From: AV17 sp046262735
GTDB taxonomy: Bacteria > Verrucomicrobiota > Verrucomicrobiia > Chthoniobacterales > UBA10450
Assembly (NCBI GenBank): GCA_046262735.1
Contig: JBHEMD010000216.1
Location: 3,477 to 67,476 of the forward strand
Length of the DNA: 64,000 nt
Reading direction: 5' to 3'
Shown: one piece after another, positions 61,675 through 64,000 of the stretch
How the letters are laid out: every line of letters starts with the position of its first letter
Position numbering within the stretch: the stretch's first letter is position 1
The notes under the pieces: model-generated
Told to the model about the DNA's origin: nothing
Databases searched by the model: none
What the model saw: only the letters and a program-made list of their open reading frames with translations
Position numbers and translations under genes: made by a program

Positions 61675-64000
61675 TCATGGCGGAGGATGAAATCCGAAAT
61701 CGGCCTGCAATTTGTGCCAGAGCCATTCAACGGACGAGTCTTTCCCGAGCAAGCTGGCGTTTGCATTGGCCAGCGCCTCGGCTTTGTCCAGTCGCTCGTT
61801 CAGACAATAGAGGTAAATGAGAAGCAACAGATCGTTGGTAGTGGCTGGGCTGCGGGACTTTTTCATTTCCAGAAGATCAATCGCACGGGTCACGTCGCGC
61901 GCAGCCAGCGCCCCAGCGATGAGGTCAGGCAGCGTTTCAACCGGTGGCGAATCGCTCTTACGCGCAACTCTCTCCGCGATGCCGACTCTGAATCCATCGC
62001 TGCCGAGAACTTCGAGAATCGGAGTTCGCAGGCGCGAATGACGCAGATAAAGATCGAGTTCGTCCAGTTTATTGCTTCCGCCTGTCTCGGAGAGATATCT
62101 GGATTGACGCAACGCAAACAAAGATTCCAGTGACTGGTTCAATATCTCGGGCCAGACCGTGCTCATGAGTGATGAGCGCTGAAAGCGCGTCAGCGCCGAC
62201 CGCGGTTCGAAGTAGCTCAGCGCAAAACGCTGGTTGGCTTCCGCATCCCACGATTCGTCGGTCAATCGCTTTGGATAATTATCGATCAAAGGCGCGACCT
62301 CGCCCGTGATGCGGTCGATTTCCTCGCCGTCCATGACAAAGAGAGCGCCGAGCTGCTCGGGAACTTCCATCCCGATCCGCCGCAAATCAGCGCCGGTATT
62401 CGGGTCGGCCCACAACCGTGTGATTTCCTCCGCTTCTACTTTAGCGCCGGTTCCTTTGATGCCCATCATGATCCATTCCTCGTCGGCCGCGGCCCAGACT
62501 GAACACGTTGGAAACACAGCACGGAAAGCGCGCAGGATCGCTTTCGCTTCTTCCAACTTTAGCTGGTTGAGCGGCAGCCAGAAGGTCGCGATCCCGCCAT
62601 TTTTGAGGCGGCCCTTCATGAGCGAGAAAAATTCTTCCGTATAGAGATTGACCGACCCGGCTACCTTCGGCGGCGGAGGTTCGCCCGAAATAATGTCGTA
62701 CTGTCGCGGGCAGGCTTGCAGAAAAAAGCGGCCGTCTTGCACAATCGCCGCCACGCGGGAATCGCGAAGCGGATTCGAGTAATTGATCCCGGAATAGAAA
62801 TCGGCCAGCACGAATACTTCTTTGGAAATATCTACGGCGTCCAACCGCCTGACTGATTCGGCGTGCAGAAACGCATCCGCCGTCACTCCGCATCCATAAC
62901 AAATGAGGAGCACATCCTTCGGCCCGGCGCGGAAAGCGAGCGGCAGATACGCAAACAATCGCATGTAACGCTGACTGTGCGGATTTGGCGCCGACATCGA
63001 AAATGCGTTTGTGAGCAGGCGATAGTAGTAGGGCTCGCCGAACAGATCGCGCTCCAGCAGTTGCAACGTATCCGACGTGCCTTCGATCTTCTTCACCACG
63101 TGCGCCAGCACCCGGCCTTGTTCGTCCACTTCATAAGGACGGCTCGCGTGAGCGAAATGTTCCTCCGCACGATGAAATGGAAAAAATGCGAACCCAACCA
63201 GCAGCACGAAGGTGAGACTGGCGCTCGTCAATCCAACACCGCTCTTGAGCGACCATTGCTGCCGTTCGCTCGTAACAATCGCAAGCACCACGTACCCGGC
63301 CGCGCAAAAAATCAGGCTCCATTGGTAGCCGACGCGGGGCAACAGCAGAAACGTCGCAAGCAGCGGACCCAATGCCGCTCCGATCGTGTTGAACAGCGTC
63401 GTAACTCCCGTGCTGTTCATCCGATCTTTCACGCTCGCGTGGACGCGGGCGATAATCGACGGCAACAAAATACCGGATAGAAAGGAAGCCGGAAACATCA
63501 GCAGGAGAGAAACGCGCGCGATCTGCGCCCAACCAATTTCGAACAGCCCGACCTGCGCTGGAATCGCATTTGCAGGAAAAAACAGATAAGAACCAAGCGT
63601 CGCGAGCGCGCTGAGAAGCAGAAGCACTGGCAGCAGATTGGCCGTGCGCATTCCGCGCCGCTGAATCGCACCGGCCGCAATGCTGCCCGATCCGATTCCG
63701 GCCAGAGCCACTGCCAGCATCACCGCAAACGCGGTTGCAGACGAAGCGACATATAACCGCAGGAAGCGGAACCAAACCACTTCGAGCGCAAGAAAAATGC
63801 AGCCTGCTCCAAAGCTCATGAGGAGCAGACGCCAAGGCGGCTGATAATTCGACGCCACGCGCAACGGGAAGGTTCTGGAGCGCGGGGCTGCTGCGCCGCT
63901 TTCGGGATCGCGTTTTGCCAGGAACCAACCGATCACCGCGGCGAGGCAGCTCGCCATACCTGCGGCCAGACTCGTCCCGCGTACTCCAAATGCCTTCACC
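61675..64000 (-). CDS. Membrane-fused spermidine-synthase-like protein (5' partial)
   Basis: The frame runs off the right edge, so the N-terminus is missing. About seven membrane helices (to about residue 290 of the visible part) precede a class I SAM-binding Rossmann domain: VLLICYGCGVTADAFLHA, LDAVDISKEVF and YDIISGEPPPPKVAGSVNLYTEEFF, the spermidine-synthase-like layout with GEPP in place of the catalytic DxxD. The last 150 residues are helical. The fused class is widespread, its substrate unknown. It is followed by the GT-C gene 16 bases on. Confidence 0.78.
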   Translation of the reverse strand, partial: VKAFGVRGTSLAAGMASCLAAVIGWFLAKRDPESGAAAPRSRTFPLRVASNYQPPWRLLLMSFGAGCIFLALEVVWFRFLRLYVASSATAFAVMLAVALAGIGSGSIAAGAIQRRGMRTANLLPVLLLLSALATLGSYLFFPANAIPAQVGLFEIGWAQIARVSLLLMFPASFLSGILLPSIIARVHASVKDRMNSTGVTTLFNTIGAALGPLLATFLLLPRVGYQWSLIFCAAGYVVLAIVTSERQQWSLKSGVGLTSASLTFVLLVGFAFFPFHRAEEHFAHASRPYEVDEQGRVLAHVVKKIEGTSDTLQLLERDLFGEPYYYRLLTNAFSMSAPNPHSQRYMRLFAYLPLAFRAGPKDVLLICYGCGVTADAFLHAESVRRLDAVDISKEVFVLADFYSGINYSNPLRDSRVAAIVQDGRFFLQACPRQYDIISGEPPPPKVAGSVNLYTEEFFSLMKGRLKNGGIATFWLPLNQLKLEEAKAILRAFRAVFPTCSVWAAADEEWIMMGIKGTGAKVEAEEITRLWADPNTGADLRRIGMEVPEQLGALFVMDGEEIDRITGEVAPLIDNYPKRLTDESWDAEANQRFALSYFEPRSALTRFQRSSLMSTVWPEILNQSLESLFALRQSRYLSETGGSNKLDELDLYLRHSRLRTPILEVLGSDGFRVGIAERVARKSDSPPVETLPDLIAGALAARDVTRAIDLLEMKKSRSPATTNDLLLLIYLYCLNERLDKAEALANANASLLGKDSSVEWLWHKLQADFGFHPPP

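Overview
The window looks like a chromosomal segment of a moderately GC-rich, Gram-negative soil-type verrucomicrobium, probably of the Chthoniobacter/Udaeobacter kind. The lineage is inferred from several signs. LPS export (LptD), ExbB/ExbD and a TonB-dependent receptor show an outer membrane. mqnD points to menaquinone made by the futalosine route. LexA boxes of the form TGTTC-N4-GAACA lie before lexA and imuA. There are also many nested-palindrome intergenic repeats and several TPR-fused membrane glycosyltransferase-like proteins. No phage, transposase, integrase or CRISPR array is visible.

Layout. 1-3.3 kb: an ATP-citrate-lyase-like gene pair (first gene cut by the window edge) and an HD-family protein. 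3.3-8.4 kb: aconitase with a palindromic repeat inside its reading frame, a peroxiredoxin, and small membrane proteins. 8.5-9 kb: RNase P RNA and its terminator. 9-11.6 kb: a hydrolase, lexA, imuA and a shortened imuB. 11.6-16 kb: aquaporin and an exbB-exbD-TPR operon. 16-24 kb: GlgE, an ArsR-like regulator and a tightly packed minus-strand run parB - M28 - PpiC isomerase - beta-hydroxyacid dehydrogenase - ygfZ. 24-27.6 kb: mqnD, a 58-residue membrane protein, a DegT aminotransferase, tRNA-Tyr, a histone-H1-like protein and an RRM protein. 27.7-36.3 kb: a ketosynthase plus chain-length-factor-like pair, lptD, ugd, rsmB and an M29 aminopeptidase broken by an in-frame TAG. 36.3-47.5 kb: a large TPR/repeat protein, coaX, hemB, a PD-(D/E)XK-like protein, gpmI, an alkaline-phosphatase-fold protein lacking its catalytic residues, a secreted discoidin-like protein and a transglutaminase-like protein. 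47.6-64 kb: three TMTC-like GT-C/TPR proteins, a polytopic histidine-rich TPR protein, a glycosyltransferase remnant, a TonB-dependent receptor, another GT-C protein and a membrane-fused spermidine-synthase-like protein cut by the window edge.

The most striking signal is not a gene. The 10-mer AAGATCGACA (reverse TGTCGATCTT) occurs 28 times exactly by my reading, where about 0.1 copy is expected by chance. It lies on both strands, in several reading frames and in intergenic DNA, with an extended consensus AAGATCGACAWY. Its density, about one per 2.3 kb, is of the same order as DNA-uptake signal sequences of Neisseria and Pasteurellaceae, but its function here is unknown. A second theme is palindromic repeats invading coding sequence (aconitase, the 3' end of the citryl-CoA-lyase-like gene, the 5' part of the PD-(D/E)XK gene), comparable in principle to Rickettsia palindromic elements.
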